From NCBI GenBank assembly GCA_030681375.1, contig JAUXWM010000035.1, forward strand, positions 1-64,000: 64,000 bases of DNA. The letters run 5' to 3'. Source of the DNA: Gallionella sp. GTDB taxonomy: Bacteria; Pseudomonadota; Gammaproteobacteria; Burkholderiales; Gallionellaceae. The position numbers were made by a program, and so were the translations under genes. Within the stretch, counting starts at the first letter, position 1. Each line of letters opens with the position of its first letter. Below are positions 48,995-59,089 of this stretch, in pieces. The notes beneath the pieces are model-generated. The model made no database searches. It was not told the origin of the DNA and worked only from the letters and a program-made list of their open reading frames with translations.

Positions 48995-51856
48995 ATGGCC
49001 AATGTGGACATCAAAACGATATTGTTGATGCGTGGCAACGTCGGCGCTGATGTCGCCGGACTGAAAGCAGCCCTGCGCAAGGCGCTGGGTGCAGGGGCAG
49101 CGGCTTATGCTGGCTTAGCCGCTGGCGATGATTTCAATGCCGACACGCAGACCGCGCTGCGGGCCTGGCAATCCAGCGTGGGTCTGGTGGCCGACGGCAT
49201 CGCCGGGCCGCGCACCCTGTCCGCCCTGGGCGTTATACCCGCCAGCAAATTGGATGTCAGCGTCGATAGTTCCCTGGTGTACAAGTTATTTCCCTACACC
49301 AAGACATCCAACATTTCCAGGAATCTGCCTTATGTGACGGCGGCACTGACCGCCTTCGGACTGACCGATGCAAACATGATCAGCACCGCACTGGGTACGA
49401 TACGCGCCGAAACCGAGGGCTTCGTTCCCATCGCCGAACTGCCTTCCCATTTTAATACCCTGCCCGGACAGGCTGCTTTCAGCGCCTACGAATACAAGTT
49501 GGGCAACAAAAATCCGGGCGACGGCCCGCGTTACCGCGGGCGGGGCTTTGTACAATTAACCGGGCGCGATAACTACGATAAATTCGGCAAGCTGCTGGAT
49601 ATTGCATTGGCAGACAACCCGGATTGCGCCTGTGCGCCGGAAGTGGCCGCCTGCCTGCTGGCCGCCTATCTGGATGCACACCGGGACAGACTGATTAAGG
49701 CGCTGGCCAAAGATGACCTGAAGGCCGCGCGCAAAGTCGTCAACGGTGGCAGCCACGGGCTTGAGCGTTTTTCCGAAACCTTCCGCATGGCGCAGCAAAT
49801 CTGGGCAGCGCAGCCGCTGGTCGCTGCGCGTGTCAGGGCAGCCGCTCCGGTCACGGCGCGGCGCACAACGCTCAATGTAACGCGCGACCCATCCGATCTG
49901 CGCGACCGGCAATACATGCCACCACCGCATTCTCTGCCCCAGGCATTTCCGGCAGATGACAATATCCGGCATTTCATGGGCAGCTATACCCGGGCCGGGC
50001 TTATTCTGGATCAGGGTCAGGAAGGTGCATGCACCGGCTTCGGACTGGCCTGCGTGATTAACTACCTGCGCTGGCGTTCTGCCGGCATGCCCGAACAACT
50101 CGAATCGGTCAGCCCGCGTATGCTGTACAAATTTGCCCGGCGTTTTGATGAATACGAGGGCGAAAACTATGATGGCTCAAGTTGCCGGGGGGCGCTCAAG
50201 GGCTGGTATCACAACGGTGTCTGTCTGGAATCCATATGGCCTTACGCCGGAGGAGATGACACTCTGCCGACATCCGGGTGGGACAGCGATGCGGCCGAGC
50301 GGACGCTGGGCGTGTATTACCGCATAAATCCACAGGCCATCACCGATGTGCAGGCAGCCATACTGGAAGTCGGCGCGATATATGCCTCATCCTATACCCA
50401 TCAGGGCTGGGATATTGTCAAGACCAGCGACCAGCCGCCTGATTCCCACGCCGCCCTGCCGGTCATCACCTATGACGGCAATCCCTCACGCGGCGGCGGG
50501 CACGCCTTCGCCCTGGTGGGGTTCAACCGCATCGGCTTCGTAGTTCAGAATTCCTGGGGCGATCAGTGGGGGGTCGGTGGATTTGCCGTGATCAGCTACG
50601 CCGACTGGATAAGCCATGCCATGGACGTCTGGGTCGCCGCTATGGGTGTACCGGGAGTCGTCTCGGGCCGCATTGGCGGCGCAGAAGTGGCAGGTGCTGC
50701 CGCCGCTGCCGCCCGTGATAACTGGTGGGACGAAGCAACAGCCTATCAGCACAGCATCGTGCTGGGCAACAATGGCTGCGTCAATCGCTACGACAAACTG
50801 GATGGTGTGACGCGCACCCTGCAGAATCAGGCCTGCGTACTTCCGGATGCCTGGTTCCGGCAGAACGCACACGAGAAAAAGCGTTTGGTGATCTACGCGC
50901 ACGGCGGTCTCAACAGTGAAAAATCTGCCATACAACGGGCTCAGGCGATGGGGCGGTATTTCCTTGGCAACGGCTGTTACCCCCTATTCCTGATATGGAA
51001 GAGCGGGCTGCTCGAATCGCTGGGCAATATTCTGGCTGATAAATCCGCATCCGGCGCGGCAGGCAAAGCGGGGGGAGTACGCGACTGGCTGAACGACAAG
51101 ATTAGCGACCCCGTCGTCGAAAAAACCATAGGACGACCACTCGCACGCCCACTATGGAGCGAAATGAAGGAAAACGCCGAACTCGCGGCGGAAAGCGGAC
51201 GAGGCGGCGACCTGTTGACAGAAGCCCTGCGTTCGCTATCCAGTAGCTGGGGAGAGGCCTTCGAAATACACCTCATGGGCCATTCCGCCGGTTCCATCGT
51301 CCTGGGCAGATTACTCGGTAATCTGGCGCAAAAAAACCTGATAGGCAATGTCAAATCCGTCCATCTGTATGCCCCGGCCTGCACCGTCGCCTTTGCCAAC
51401 CGGCACTATGCGCCGCAAGCCGAAATCATGAAAAAACTGTATCTGGACATACTGGCGGATCAGCGCGAACTGGATGACAACGTGGCGTATATCTACCAGA
51501 AATCCCTGCTCTACTTCGTTTCCAACGCGCTGGAAGCCGATTTACGCATGCCTGTCCTCGGCCTGGAAAATGTTTACAACCCGCATTATTCCGGCTGGAA
51601 TGGTTCGTCAAGCACCGCTGAAGCCCTTAGCAACTGGCGCAATGCCGTGGAAATCAGCAAACTGAAGCATCGCCTTACCATCCACCACGAGGATAAAATC
51701 TTCACCCGGCGTGGCAACGGCAGTGATAAATCCGACAAGATCGTCAGCGCATCGCATGGTGGTTTCGACAACAATGTGGAGATAATCGGAAAAACGCTGG
51801 AACGCATCACCGGCGCGCCGCTTGCGTTACCGGTCGATGATCTGGTCGGCTTTTAA
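48995..51856 (+). CDS. Four-domain hydrolase: PG-binding + GH19 lytic + papain-like protease + alpha/beta hydrolase
   Basis: A 953-residue protein without a signal peptide or membrane helix. Residues about 1-85: peptidoglycan-binding repeat (DDFNADTQTALRAWQSSVG...DGIAGPRTLSALG). About 95-270: GH19 chitinase/lysozyme-like domain, catalytic Glu139 in RAETEGFVPIAEL and the signature RYRGRGFVQLTGRDNYDKFG. About 310-560: C1 papain-like peptidase with Cys346 (QGQEGACTGF), His503 (GGGHAFALVGF) and Asn519 (VVQNSWGDQWG). About 610-950: alpha/beta hydrolase with oxyanion-type HGG (His636), nucleophile Ser764 in GHSAGS and His921 (SASHGGF). ATG at 48995 has GGAGG eight bases before it. It stands alone between djlA and tpm. 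Likely an antibacterial effector or lysin; substrate and export route are unknown. Confidence 0.88.
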   Translation: MANVDIKTILLMRGNVGADVAGLKAALRKALGAGAAAYAGLAAGDDFNADTQTALRAWQSSVGLVADGIAGPRTLSALGVIPASKLDVSVDSSLVYKLFPYTKTSNISRNLPYVTAALTAFGLTDANMISTALGTIRAETEGFVPIAELPSHFNTLPGQAAFSAYEYKLGNKNPGDGPRYRGRGFVQLTGRDNYDKFGKLLDIALADNPDCACAPEVAACLLAAYLDAHRDRLIKALAKDDLKAARKVVNGGSHGLERFSETFRMAQQIWAAQPLVAARVRAAAPVTARRTTLNVTRDPSDLRDRQYMPPPHSLPQAFPADDNIRHFMGSYTRAGLILDQGQEGACTGFGLACVINYLRWRSAGMPEQLESVSPRMLYKFARRFDEYEGENYDGSSCRGALKGWYHNGVCLESIWPYAGGDDTLPTSGWDSDAAERTLGVYYRINPQAITDVQAAILEVGAIYASSYTHQGWDIVKTSDQPPDSHAALPVITYDGNPSRGGGHAFALVGFNRIGFVVQNSWGDQWGVGGFAVISYADWISHAMDVWVAAMGVPGVVSGRIGGAEVAGAAAAAARDNWWDEATAYQHSIVLGNNGCVNRYDKLDGVTRTLQNQACVLPDAWFRQNAHEKKRLVIYAHGGLNSEKSAIQRAQAMGRYFLGNGCYPLFLIWKSGLLESLGNILADKSASGAAGKAGGVRDWLNDKISDPVVEKTIGRPLARPLWSEMKENAELAAESGRGGDLLTEALRSLSSSWGEAFEIHLMGHSAGSIVLGRLLGNLAQKNLIGNVKSVHLYAPACTVAFANRHYAPQAEIMKKLYLDILADQRELDDNVAYIYQKSLLYFVSNALEADLRMPVLGLENVYNPHYSGWNGSSSTAEALSNWRNAVEISKLKHRLTIHHEDKIFTRRGNGSDKSDKIVSASHGGFDNNVEIIGKTLERITGAPLALPVDDLVGF

Positions 51857-51873
51857 ACACGGCTGCATACACA

Positions 51874-51910
51874 TGGGCCGCTATCACACGGTTTTTACGG
51901 TGGCGGCCCA
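51874..51910. other. Stem-loop between converging genes
   Basis: TGGGCCGC (51874-51881) pairs perfectly with GCGGCCCA (51903-51910) across a 21-base loop, between the hydrolase and tpm 3' ends. There is no T-run, so it may shape mRNA ends but is not a classic terminator. Confidence 0.4.
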
Positions 51911-51918
51911 CCCCGGCT

Positions 51919-52578
51919 TTACGCCTTGAGTGTCAGCAGGAAGATACTTTCATGCAAACGGCTCAGGCCACGCGCCGCAAAGCGCGGATTGGCCGCCAGC
52001 ATATCGCACTGCGCCAGCAGACGAACTTCCGCATATTCACCGTAGAGCGCCTCGACTTCTCCGCCGGGCAATGCAAACGGCGGGCCGGCCATTTCCGTCT
52101 GCGGATAATCAAAGGTAACGAGCAATATCTGTGTTGCAGGCGGCAAGACACTGACCAAATGGCGCACATAGCGTGCGCGCATTTCCGGTGGCAAGGCGAC
52201 CATAGATGCGCGGTCATATACTGAGTGCACTTTTTTCAAGTCGTCCTGACTCAGATCGAAAAAATCACCGCACAATATGCGCATGCGATCCGCTTCGCAA
52301 TACTCGAATTTTTCGTAGCGGCCGTGATCCGGCTTATATCCGCTTTCCTCAAAGAACGCCCGCACCGCGATAGGACTGAGTTCCACGCCCAACACAGCGC
52401 AGCCCTGAGATCTGAGCCATAGCATATCGAGACTTTTGCCGCACAGCGGCACAAATATCTCGCCCCCCTGTAACTGATGCAGCTCCTGCCAGAATTGGCG
52501 CAAATAGGGATTAATCTCTTGCTGGTGAAACCCGATTTCTTCTCGTTCCCAGCGTTCCAGCCAAAAATCTTTTTCCAT
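51919..52578 (-). CDS. tpm: Thiopurine S-methyltransferase
   Basis: A 219-residue SAM-dependent enzyme of the bacterial TPMT family, known to methylate thiopurines and, in some bacteria, selenium or tellurium compounds. The N-terminus MEKDFWLERWEREEIGFHQQEINPYL is diagnostic, followed by the SAM region VPLCGKSLDMLWLRSQGCAVLGVELSP and the substrate-side segment VYDRASMVALPPEMRARYV. The gap to purL is 71 bp on the same strand. Confidence 0.95.
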   Translation of the reverse strand: MEKDFWLERWEREEIGFHQQEINPYLRQFWQELHQLQGGEIFVPLCGKSLDMLWLRSQGCAVLGVELSPIAVRAFFEESGYKPDHGRYEKFEYCEADRMRILCGDFFDLSQDDLKKVHSVYDRASMVALPPEMRARYVRHLVSVLPPATQILLVTFDYPQTEMAGPPFALPGGEVEALYGEYAEVRLLAQCDMLAANPRFAARGLSRLHESIFLLTLKA

Positions 52579-52649
52579 TATTCCGTTCGGCCTTATTCAA
52601 AATGGATGGGAAGTGTAGCCTACTCAGGCACCAACTCTACATTACCTCC

Positions 52650-55600
52650 TTACCCCACCCATTTCCTTGCGTTCTGAAACATCTTCAGCCAGGCGCCGTT
52701 TTCCTGCCAATCGGACGGATGCCATGAGTGTTGCACGGCGCGGAATACGCGTTCGGGGTGCGGCATCATGATGCTAAAACGCCCGTCAGGGGTGGTCAGG
52801 CCGGTGATGCCTTGCGGCGAGCCGTTCGGGTTGAGCGGGTAGGTTTCCGTGGCCGCGCCGCGATTATCGACGTAGCGCAGCGTGACCAGTTCCTGCGCGG
52901 CTTTCAGGCGTTTGGCCGTGCCGAAATCGGCATAGCCTTCGCCGTGTGCCACGACGATAGGCATGCGGCTACCCGCCATGCCGTCGAAGAACACCGACGC
53001 TGAAGGCTGCACTTCCACCATCACGAAACGCGCCTCGAATTGTTCGGACTGGTTGCGCGAGAAGTGCGCCCAGTTTTCGGCTCCGGGGATGATTTCGTGC
53101 AGGTTGCTCATCATCTGGCAGCCATTGCACACGCCTAATGCCAGCGTGTCGTCGCGTTTGAAAAACGCTTCGAATTCGTCGCGCGCGCGGCTGTTGAGCA
53201 GAATGGATTTTGCCCAGCCTTCGCCTGCACCCAGCACGTCGCCGTAGGAGAAACCGCCGCACGCCGCCACGCCCTTGAAGTCGCTCAAACTGACGCGACC
53301 GCTGATGACATCACTCATGTGCACGTCCACTGCCGTGAATCCGGCGCGGTCAAACGCCGCCGCCATTTCCACCTGGCCGTTCACGCCCTGCTCGCGCAGG
53401 ATCGCGATCTTCGGACGGCTGCGCAATATCGCCGGCGCTGCGTTCAAATCATAGCTCAGCTTCGCATGCAGGCCGGGGTCGGCCGCATCCAGCAGACGGT
53501 CGAACTCGGATTGCGCGCAGTCCGGATTGTCGCGCAGCTTCTGCATCCGGTAAGTGGTCTCCGACCAGATGCGATGCAAATTCATGCCGCTCTCGCTGAA
53601 CAGCGTATCGCCGCCGCGCGAGATGGTAATCAGGCCGCTCTGATTTGGTGTGGCGATCTTCTGCACACTCTTCAGCCCGACGTCGTTCGCCCGTTGCAGC
53701 ACATAGGCCACATCGCGGTTCCTGACCTGAACGACCGCGCCCAATTCTTCGTTGAACAGGGCTCGCAAGGTATCGCCGTGCATCTCATCGAGTTTGATAT
53801 CCAGACCGATGTGCGATGCGAAGGACATCTCACACAAGGACACGAATGCGCCGCCATCGGAACGGTCGTGATAGGCGAGCAGCATGTTGTCCGAATTAAG
53901 CGACTGTATCAATTCAAAGAAGGATTTAAGCGTTGCTGCGGAATCCACATCCGGCGCGACATCGCCCACCTGCTTGTACACCTGAGCCAGCGCCGAGCCA
54001 CCCATGCGGTTCTTGCCCTGCCCCAGATCGATCAGCAACAGCGTGGTATCGAGGTCGGCAGACAGTTGTGGCGTGAGCGTCTTGCGCGCATCCATGCCGG
54101 GTGCGAAGGCGGTCACGATCAGCGACAGCGGAGACGTAACCTCCTTGCTTTCATCGCCGTCCTGCCAGGCAGACTTCATCGACATGGAATCCTTGCCGAC
54201 CGGAATGCCGATACCTAAGTCAGGACACAGCTCCATGCCCACCGCGCGAACGGTATCGAACAGTGCGGCATCTTCACCGTGATGACCGGCTGCGGCCATC
54301 CAGTTCGCCGACAGTTTGATGTCGCCTATCTTATTGATGCGTGCCGCCGCGATATTGGTGATCGCCTCGCCCACAGCCATACGCCCGGATGCGGCGGCGT
54401 TAACCAGTGCCAGCGGCGTGCGTTCACCCAGCGCATAGGCTTCGGCGAGATGGGTATTGAAACCCATCAGGGTAACGGCCACGTCTGCCACCGGCACTTG
54501 CCAGGGGCCAACCATCTGATCGCGTGCGGTCATGCCGCCCACGGTACGATCGCCGATGCTGATCAAAAAAGTCTTGTCGGCCACGGCGGGCAGGCGCAAT
54601 ACGCGGGTAATGGACTCGCGCAGGTCGAGCGCGCCGGAATCGAAAGCTGCCAGTTTAGGTATTTCGCGCACCACCGTGCGCGTCATCTTGGGCGGTTTGC
54701 CGAGCAATACCGACAGCGGCATGTTGACCGGATCGTTATCGAACTCGGTGTCATGCACGATGATCTGGTCTTCCTCAATGGCGACGCCGACCACCGCAAA
54801 CGGACAGCGCTCGCGCTCGCAGAAGGCGCGGAATTCATCCAGACGTTCGGGCGCGATGGCCAGCACATAACGTTCCTGAGATTCGTTGCACCATATCTGT
54901 CTGGGTGACATACCCGTCTCGTCCAGCGGGATCTTGCGCAACTCAAAGTTCGCGCCACGCCCGCCGCCATGCACCAGTTCCGGCAAGGCATTGGACATAC
55001 CGCCCGCACCGACATCGTGTATCGACAGAATGGGATTATCAGCACCCAACTGCCAGCAACGGTCTATCACTTCCTGCGCGCGACGCTGCATCTCAGGGTT
55101 GCCGCGCTGTACGGAATCGAAGTCCAGATTTTCGGCATTGCTGCCGGTATCCATGCTCGATGCCGCACCGCCACCCAACCCGATCAGCATGCCCGGCCCG
55201 CCCAGATGCACCACCAACGCGCCCACCGGCAGATCGTGCTTGTGCGTATGAATCGCCGCGATGCTGCCCACACCGCCCGCCAGCATGATGGGCTTGTGGT
55301 AGCCGCGCATCTCGCCGCCGACATTCTCTTCGAAGGTGCGGAAATAGCCGGTCAGATTCGGGCGGCCGAATTCATTGTTGAATGCCGCACCACCTAACGG
55401 ACCGTCCAGCATAATCTGCAAGGCGGTGACGATGCGGGAAGGTTTACCGTATGAGTCAGAAACCCCGTCCTGCGGGCGAGAGGAATAACTTTCCCAAGGC
55501 TGCTCAAAACCGGGGATATTCAAATTGGATACCGAGAAACCGGTCAGACCGGCCTTGGGACGTGAGCCGATGCCGGTCGCGCCCTCGTCGCGTATCTCGC

Positions 55601-56546
55601 CGCCCGAGCCTGTCGCCGCACCGGCAAACGGGGCAATTGCGGTCGGATGGTTGTGCGTCTCCACCTTCATCAGTGTGTGCGTCAATTCCTCGCTGAATTT
55701 ATAGCTACCGTCGGCACGCGGATAAAAACGGTCGATACGCGCTCCGCTTATCACCGACGAATTGTCGGAATAAGCGACCACCGTACCCTCGGGGCTGACC
55801 TTGTGGGTGTTGCGTATCATGCCGAACAGCGACATATCCTGCACGACACCGTCTATCACCCAGTCGGCATTAAAAATCTTGTGGCGGCAATGCTCGGAAT
55901 TGGCCTGCGCGAACATCATCAGCTCGACATCGGTCGGATTGCGTTTGAGCTTGCGGAAGTTTTCCACCAGATATTCGATTTCATCCTGCGACAGCGCCAG
56001 CCCCATTTCGCGGTTGGCTGCGGCGAGAGCCTCGCAGCCGCCCTGCAATACATCCACCGTGGTCAGCGGTTGCGGCGCACCGTGACCGAATATTTTGTCT
56101 GCCGCATCGTCAATTGCGACCAGCACCGACTCCGTCATGCGGTCATGCAACAAGGGCAGCACTGCGGCGCGATCGGCCTCACTCAACCCATTTCCGCTGC
56201 GGGTCGCGAGGTAATATTGCACGCCGCGCTCGATGCGCTGCACACCGGTCAAACCGCAATGCTGCGCAATATCAGTCGCCTTGGTGGACCAGGGTGAAAT
56301 CGTGCCCAGACGCGGCACTACCAGCACGCGTTCGCCCGCGGGTTCGTCCGCGAGTTTACCCAGACCCAGCACTTTATCCAGCAGAACGGCTTGCGCGCGG
56401 TCCAGCTTCGCGCCTTGCAGCGCGCTGAAATAGCAATGGCGCGCTTCGATGACAACGACCTCGGGCGCGACGGCGCTCAAGGCGAGGCGTAATTTTTCCA
56501 GACGAAATGTAGATAGGGCTGAACTGCCGACAGAGACTTTGAACAT
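52650..56546 (-). CDS. purL: Phosphoribosylformylglycinamidine synthase
   Basis: A 1298-residue single-chain FGAM synthase, the fourth step of purine synthesis, using ATP and glutamine. N-terminal FGAR-binding region (residues 1-160), two ATP-binding/PurM-like halves ([29 protein letters not shown] in the first and [20 protein letters not shown] in the second), and a C-terminal class I glutaminase with nucleophile Cys in [12 protein letters not shown] and HGEGYADF. The long form is typical of proteobacteria. The start [12 protein letters not shown] is at 56546. Confidence 0.98.
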   Translation of the reverse strand: MFKVSVGSSALSTFRLEKLRLALSAVAPEVVVIEARHCYFSALQGAKLDRAQAVLLDKVLGLGKLADEPAGERVLVVPRLGTISPWSTKATDIAQHCGLTGVQRIERGVQYYLATRSGNGLSEADRAAVLPLLHDRMTESVLVAIDDAADKIFGHGAPQPLTTVDVLQGGCEALAAANREMGLALSQDEIEYLVENFRKLKRNPTDVELMMFAQANSEHCRHKIFNADWVIDGVVQDMSLFGMIRNTHKVSPEGTVVAYSDNSSVISGARIDRFYPRADGSYKFSEELTHTLMKVETHNHPTAIAPFAGAATGSGGEIRDEGATGIGSRPKAGLTGFSVSNLNIPGFEQPWESYSSRPQDGVSDSYGKPSRIVTALQIMLDGPLGGAAFNNEFGRPNLTGYFRTFEENVGGEMRGYHKPIMLAGGVGSIAAIHTHKHDLPVGALVVHLGGPGMLIGLGGGAASSMDTGSNAENLDFDSVQRGNPEMQRRAQEVIDRCWQLGADNPILSIHDVGAGGMSNALPELVHGGGRGANFELRKIPLDETGMSPRQIWCNESQERYVLAIAPERLDEFRAFCERERCPFAVVGVAIEEDQIIVHDTEFDNDPVNMPLSVLLGKPPKMTRTVVREIPKLAAFDSGALDLRESITRVLRLPAVADKTFLISIGDRTVGGMTARDQMVGPWQVPVADVAVTLMGFNTHLAEAYALGERTPLALVNAAASGRMAVGEAITNIAAARINKIGDIKLSANWMAAAGHHGEDAALFDTVRAVGMELCPDLGIGIPVGKDSMSMKSAWQDGDESKEVTSPLSLIVTAFAPGMDARKTLTPQLSADLDTTLLLIDLGQGKNRMGGSALAQVYKQVGDVAPDVDSAATLKSFFELIQSLNSDNMLLAYHDRSDGGAFVSLCEMSFASHIGLDIKLDEMHGDTLRALFNEELGAVVQVRNRDVAYVLQRANDVGLKSVQKIATPNQSGLITISRGGDTLFSESGMNLHRIWSETTYRMQKLRDNPDCAQSEFDRLLDAADPGLHAKLSYDLNAAPAILRSRPKIAILREQGVNGQVEMAAAFDRAGFTAVDVHMSDVISGRVSLSDFKGVAACGGFSYGDVLGAGEGWAKSILLNSRARDEFEAFFKRDDTLALGVCNGCQMMSNLHEIIPGAENWAHFSRNQSEQFEARFVMVEVQPSASVFFDGMAGSRMPIVVAHGEGYADFGTAKRLKAAQELVTLRYVDNRGAATETYPLNPNGSPQGITGLTTPDGRFSIMMPHPERVFRAVQHSWHPSDWQENGAWLKMFQNARKWVG

Positions 56547-56579
56547 GACGGTGACGGTGAGTATAAAATTCGGGACGCG

Positions 56580-56585
56580 ATTATA
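56580..56585 (-). promoter_or_regulatory. Putative -10 box for purL
   Basis: The minus strand reads TATAAT 33 bases upstream of purL. The -35 region is weak. No PurR-like palindrome was recognised. Confidence 0.35.
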
Positions 56586-56620
56586 CTATGCCCTGCCACT
56601 AACATTCGCTACAGAACGCC

Positions 56621-57502
56621 ATGAGTTCACCGATTACCGTCATCACGCAGCAACAGGCCGCCTCACGACTGAGGGCGCGCCCGCTCGACAGCCACAAGGG
56701 AAATTTTGGCACGGCGGGCGTCATCGGCGGCGCGGCGGGCATGACAGGCGCAGCACTGCTGGCAGCTCGCGCCGCGCTCAAGCTGGGCGCGGGTTGCGTG
56801 CATGTAGGCCTGCTGACGGACAACGCACAGTCAGTGGATTATATGCAGCCGGAATTGATGATACATGACGCAGCAGCACTACCGCCCTGCACCGTGCTGG
56901 CAATCGGCTGCGGCATGGGGCGCGGCATGACCGCACAAAAACAGCTGTACGATGCGCTGCACAGCGAGGCCGCACTGGTGCTGGATGCGGATGCGCTGAA
57001 TATTCTCGCGCAGCGTCCCGACCTTCACGCCCTGCTGCGAGCACGCGACAGCGCAACCGTACTCACGCCGCATCCGGGTGAAGCCGCGCGATTACTCAAT
57101 TGCAGCAGCGCAGAAGTACAGGCAGATCGCGCAGCATCCGCGCAAAAACTTAATCTCATGTTTGGCTGTGCACTGGTGCTCAAAGGTGCCGACAGCCTGT
57201 GCATCACCCGCGACGGACAAATATTCGTGAACACCACCGGCAACTCCGGCATGAGCGCCCCCGGCATGGGCGATGTGCTGACCGGCATGATTGCCGCCTT
57301 CATCGCACAGGGACTGAGCGCTAATGACGCGCTGTTGCTGGCGGTACACCTGCACGGTGCGGCGGGCGACGCGCTGGGGGCACAGGGCATCGCCATCGGC
57401 ATGACCGCCACGGAAGTCACCGATCAGGCGCGCCTGCTATTAAATATATGGACACCCCACACAACACAATCCACGTGGGCACGCTGTGCCCACCCTACCT
57501 AA
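56621..57502 (+). CDS. nnrD: ADP-dependent NAD(P)H-hydrate dehydratase
   Basis: Repairs hydrated NADH and NADPH. The 293-residue ribokinase-like protein shows SHKGNFGTAGVIGGAAGMTGAALLAARAALKLGAG, the LDADALN segment, VLTPHPGEAARLL, and the C-terminal GNSGMSAPGMGDVLTGMIAAFIAQG with the catalytic Asp. It lacks the fused epimerase domain of E. coli Nnr, so a separate NnrE probably exists elsewhere. The C-terminal residues from about 282 (STWARCAHPT) come from a hairpin repeat copy, suggesting that insertion has replaced the original end. Confidence 0.93.
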   Translation: MSSPITVITQQQAASRLRARPLDSHKGNFGTAGVIGGAAGMTGAALLAARAALKLGAGCVHVGLLTDNAQSVDYMQPELMIHDAAALPPCTVLAIGCGMGRGMTAQKQLYDALHSEAALVLDADALNILAQRPDLHALLRARDSATVLTPHPGEAARLLNCSSAEVQADRAASAQKLNLMFGCALVLKGADSLCITRDGQIFVNTTGNSGMSAPGMGDVLTGMIAAFIAQGLSANDALLLAVHLHGAAGDALGAQGIAIGMTATEVTDQARLLLNIWTPHTTQSTWARCAHPT

Positions 57503-57536
57503 CTCAATCCGCGTGGGCACGCTGTGCCCACCCTAC
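57467..57536. repeat. Two tandem copies of a 32-bp hairpin repeat
   Basis: Copies at 57467-57498 and 57505-57536 (38-bp period) differ at one base. Each contains GTGGGCAC-GCT-GTGCCCAC, an 8-bp stem with a 3-base loop, followed by CCTAC. The first copy encodes the last residues of NnrD. A REP-like intergenic repeat is likely. Confidence 0.9.
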
Positions 57537-57537
57537 T

Positions 57538-57565
57538 ACTCACCACTTACCACTCACCACTTACC
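57538..57565. repeat. Heptamer array ACTCACC/ACTTACC x4
   Basis: Alternating units ACTCACC and ACTTACC, two of each, immediately upstream of the spermidine-synthase-like start. Another 7-bp array with a different unit. Confidence 0.85.
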
Positions 57566-57568
57566 ACC

Positions 57569-58324
57569 ATGACCACACCTATCGACATTTCTGAACAAGC
57601 CGGCGTGCGCTATCTGCATTTTGGCTCAAGCTGGGTACAAGGCGCGATGCGCATTGCCCGCCCGTGGAACCTGGAACTGGAATATACCCGCGAAATGATG
57701 GCCTCGCTGCTGTTGCGCGACGAGACACGCTGGCCGCGCAAAGTGCTGCTGATTGGTCTGGGCGCAGCCTCGCTGACCAAGTTTCTATATCGTTACCGCC
57801 CGCTGGCGCATCTGACCATCGTCGAGATAGAACCGGCCGTAGTCGCCGCTGCCAAACATTTTTTCAAACTGCCGGAAGATGACAAACGCATCCATCTGTT
57901 GGTCGGCTGCGGCGCTGAATTTGTGCTGAGCACAGACAAAAAATTTGACCTGATACTGGTGGATGGCTTCAACGAACACGCCCACCCCGGCGAATTGAAC
58001 AGCCTGCCTTTCTATCAGGCCTGCCGCAGCCACTTGAGCGACCAGGGCGTTATGGCGGTCAATCTGCTCGGCCTATGCAAAGGCGTGCTGGGCGGTTTCA
58101 CCCATATTCTCGATGCCTTCGACGGACGCGCGCTGATGTTTCCTTCCTGCGAGAGCGGCAATACCATTGCCTTTGCCGCCGAGGGCGAGACTATCAGCAT
58201 TAATCTGGACGATCTGAAAGAGAATGCCGAGGCCTTCAGGGAAGAAACCGGCCTGAACCTGCTGCCGACGCTGACGCGATTGGCACAGGCCAAGACCTGC
58301 GCGAACGACACGCTGGTTATCTAA
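57569..58324 (+). CDS. Spermidine synthase-like protein
   Basis: A 251-residue Rossmann-fold protein of the polyamine aminopropyltransferase/SpeE superfamily. The SAM-binding segment is VLLIGLGAASLTKFLYRY, followed by VEIEPAVVAAAKHFF and the gate-loop region LILVDGFNEHAHPGELNSLPFYQ. True SpeE proteins have GGGDG and an Asp pair (typically DSTDP) in the active site; here these read GLGAA and DGFNE, so aminopropyl transfer is not assured. The ATG at 57569 is chosen; earlier frame positions are repeat sequence. Confidence 0.82.
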   Translation: MTTPIDISEQAGVRYLHFGSSWVQGAMRIARPWNLELEYTREMMASLLLRDETRWPRKVLLIGLGAASLTKFLYRYRPLAHLTIVEIEPAVVAAAKHFFKLPEDDKRIHLLVGCGAEFVLSTDKKFDLILVDGFNEHAHPGELNSLPFYQACRSHLSDQGVMAVNLLGLCKGVLGGFTHILDAFDGRALMFPSCESGNTIAFAAEGETISINLDDLKENAEAFREETGLNLLPTLTRLAQAKTCANDTLVI

Positions 58325-58387
58325 CCAGGAAAAATACAATACGGGTGTTTTTTGTTTTAGCATACACACTCACTTCAGGAGAGAGCC

Positions 58388-59062
58388 ATGCTACGTATCA
58401 TCATGCTGTGCAGTCTTTGGTCTTTCGGCATTTCGGCCCATGCCGAAACGGAAGCCTATAACCGCGTGGATTTCCAGGTCGAAGCCGCGCGTGAAGTCGC
58501 CAATGACCTGCTGGTCACCCGCCTGAGCGCTGATATTCAGGACAAACAGCCGTCTCATGTCGCGCAGCAGCTCAATACCGCACTGAACGACGCACTCAGA
58601 CTGTCCGCCTCGTTCGCTACCGTCAAGACAAGCAGCGGCAATCAGCGCACCTATCCAGTGTATGGAAAAAACAATCAGATCAGCGCTTGGCGCGGTCATG
58701 GCGAGATTCAGCTGGAGAGCCGTGATTTCAAGGCGGCGAGCGAGCTGATCATGCAGTTGCAATCCACGCTGCAACTGGGCAGCGTGGAATTCACGATCGC
58801 ACAGGATACCCGCAGTCAGATTGAGAATGAACTAATCTCTGTCGCCATCAAAGCCTTTCAGAACCGCGCCGTAGCGATACAGGCCGCCGTCGGCGCAAAA
58901 TCTTACAAGATCGTGCGTTTTGCCATCAACAGCGGCGGCGGCATGCCACTGCCGATGATGCGCAGCTCCGCACTGTCAGATAGCGCGATACCGGTGCCGG
59001 AGTTTGCCGGTGGCGAATCGCGCATGACGGTGCAGGTCAACGGCACGATAGAATTGCAGTAA
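58388..59062 (+). CDS. SIMPL-domain (DUF541) periplasmic protein
   Basis: A 224-residue exported protein. The signal peptide MLRIIMLCSLWSFGISAHA is followed by the SIMPL fold: FQVEAAREVANDLLVTRLSADIQDKQPSHVAQQLNTALNDAL near the start, GHGEIQLESRDFKAASELIMQL in the middle and a C-terminal FAGGESRMTVQVNGTIELQ strand. Family members are associated with the outer membrane or stress response; function is unclear. AGGAGAG lies just upstream of the ATG. Confidence 0.85.
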   Translation: MLRIIMLCSLWSFGISAHAETEAYNRVDFQVEAAREVANDLLVTRLSADIQDKQPSHVAQQLNTALNDALRLSASFATVKTSSGNQRTYPVYGKNNQISAWRGHGEIQLESRDFKAASELIMQLQSTLQLGSVEFTIAQDTRSQIENELISVAIKAFQNRAVAIQAAVGAKSYKIVRFAINSGGGMPLPMMRSSALSDSAIPVPEFAGGESRMTVQVNGTIELQ

Positions 59063-59089
59063 GGTCTTAGTCAGTCACAAGGAGCGAAC

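Noticed and set aside
53319..54218. 299-codon plus-strand frame inside purL
   Set aside because: Antisense to well-conserved PurL sequence; no domain in the translation.
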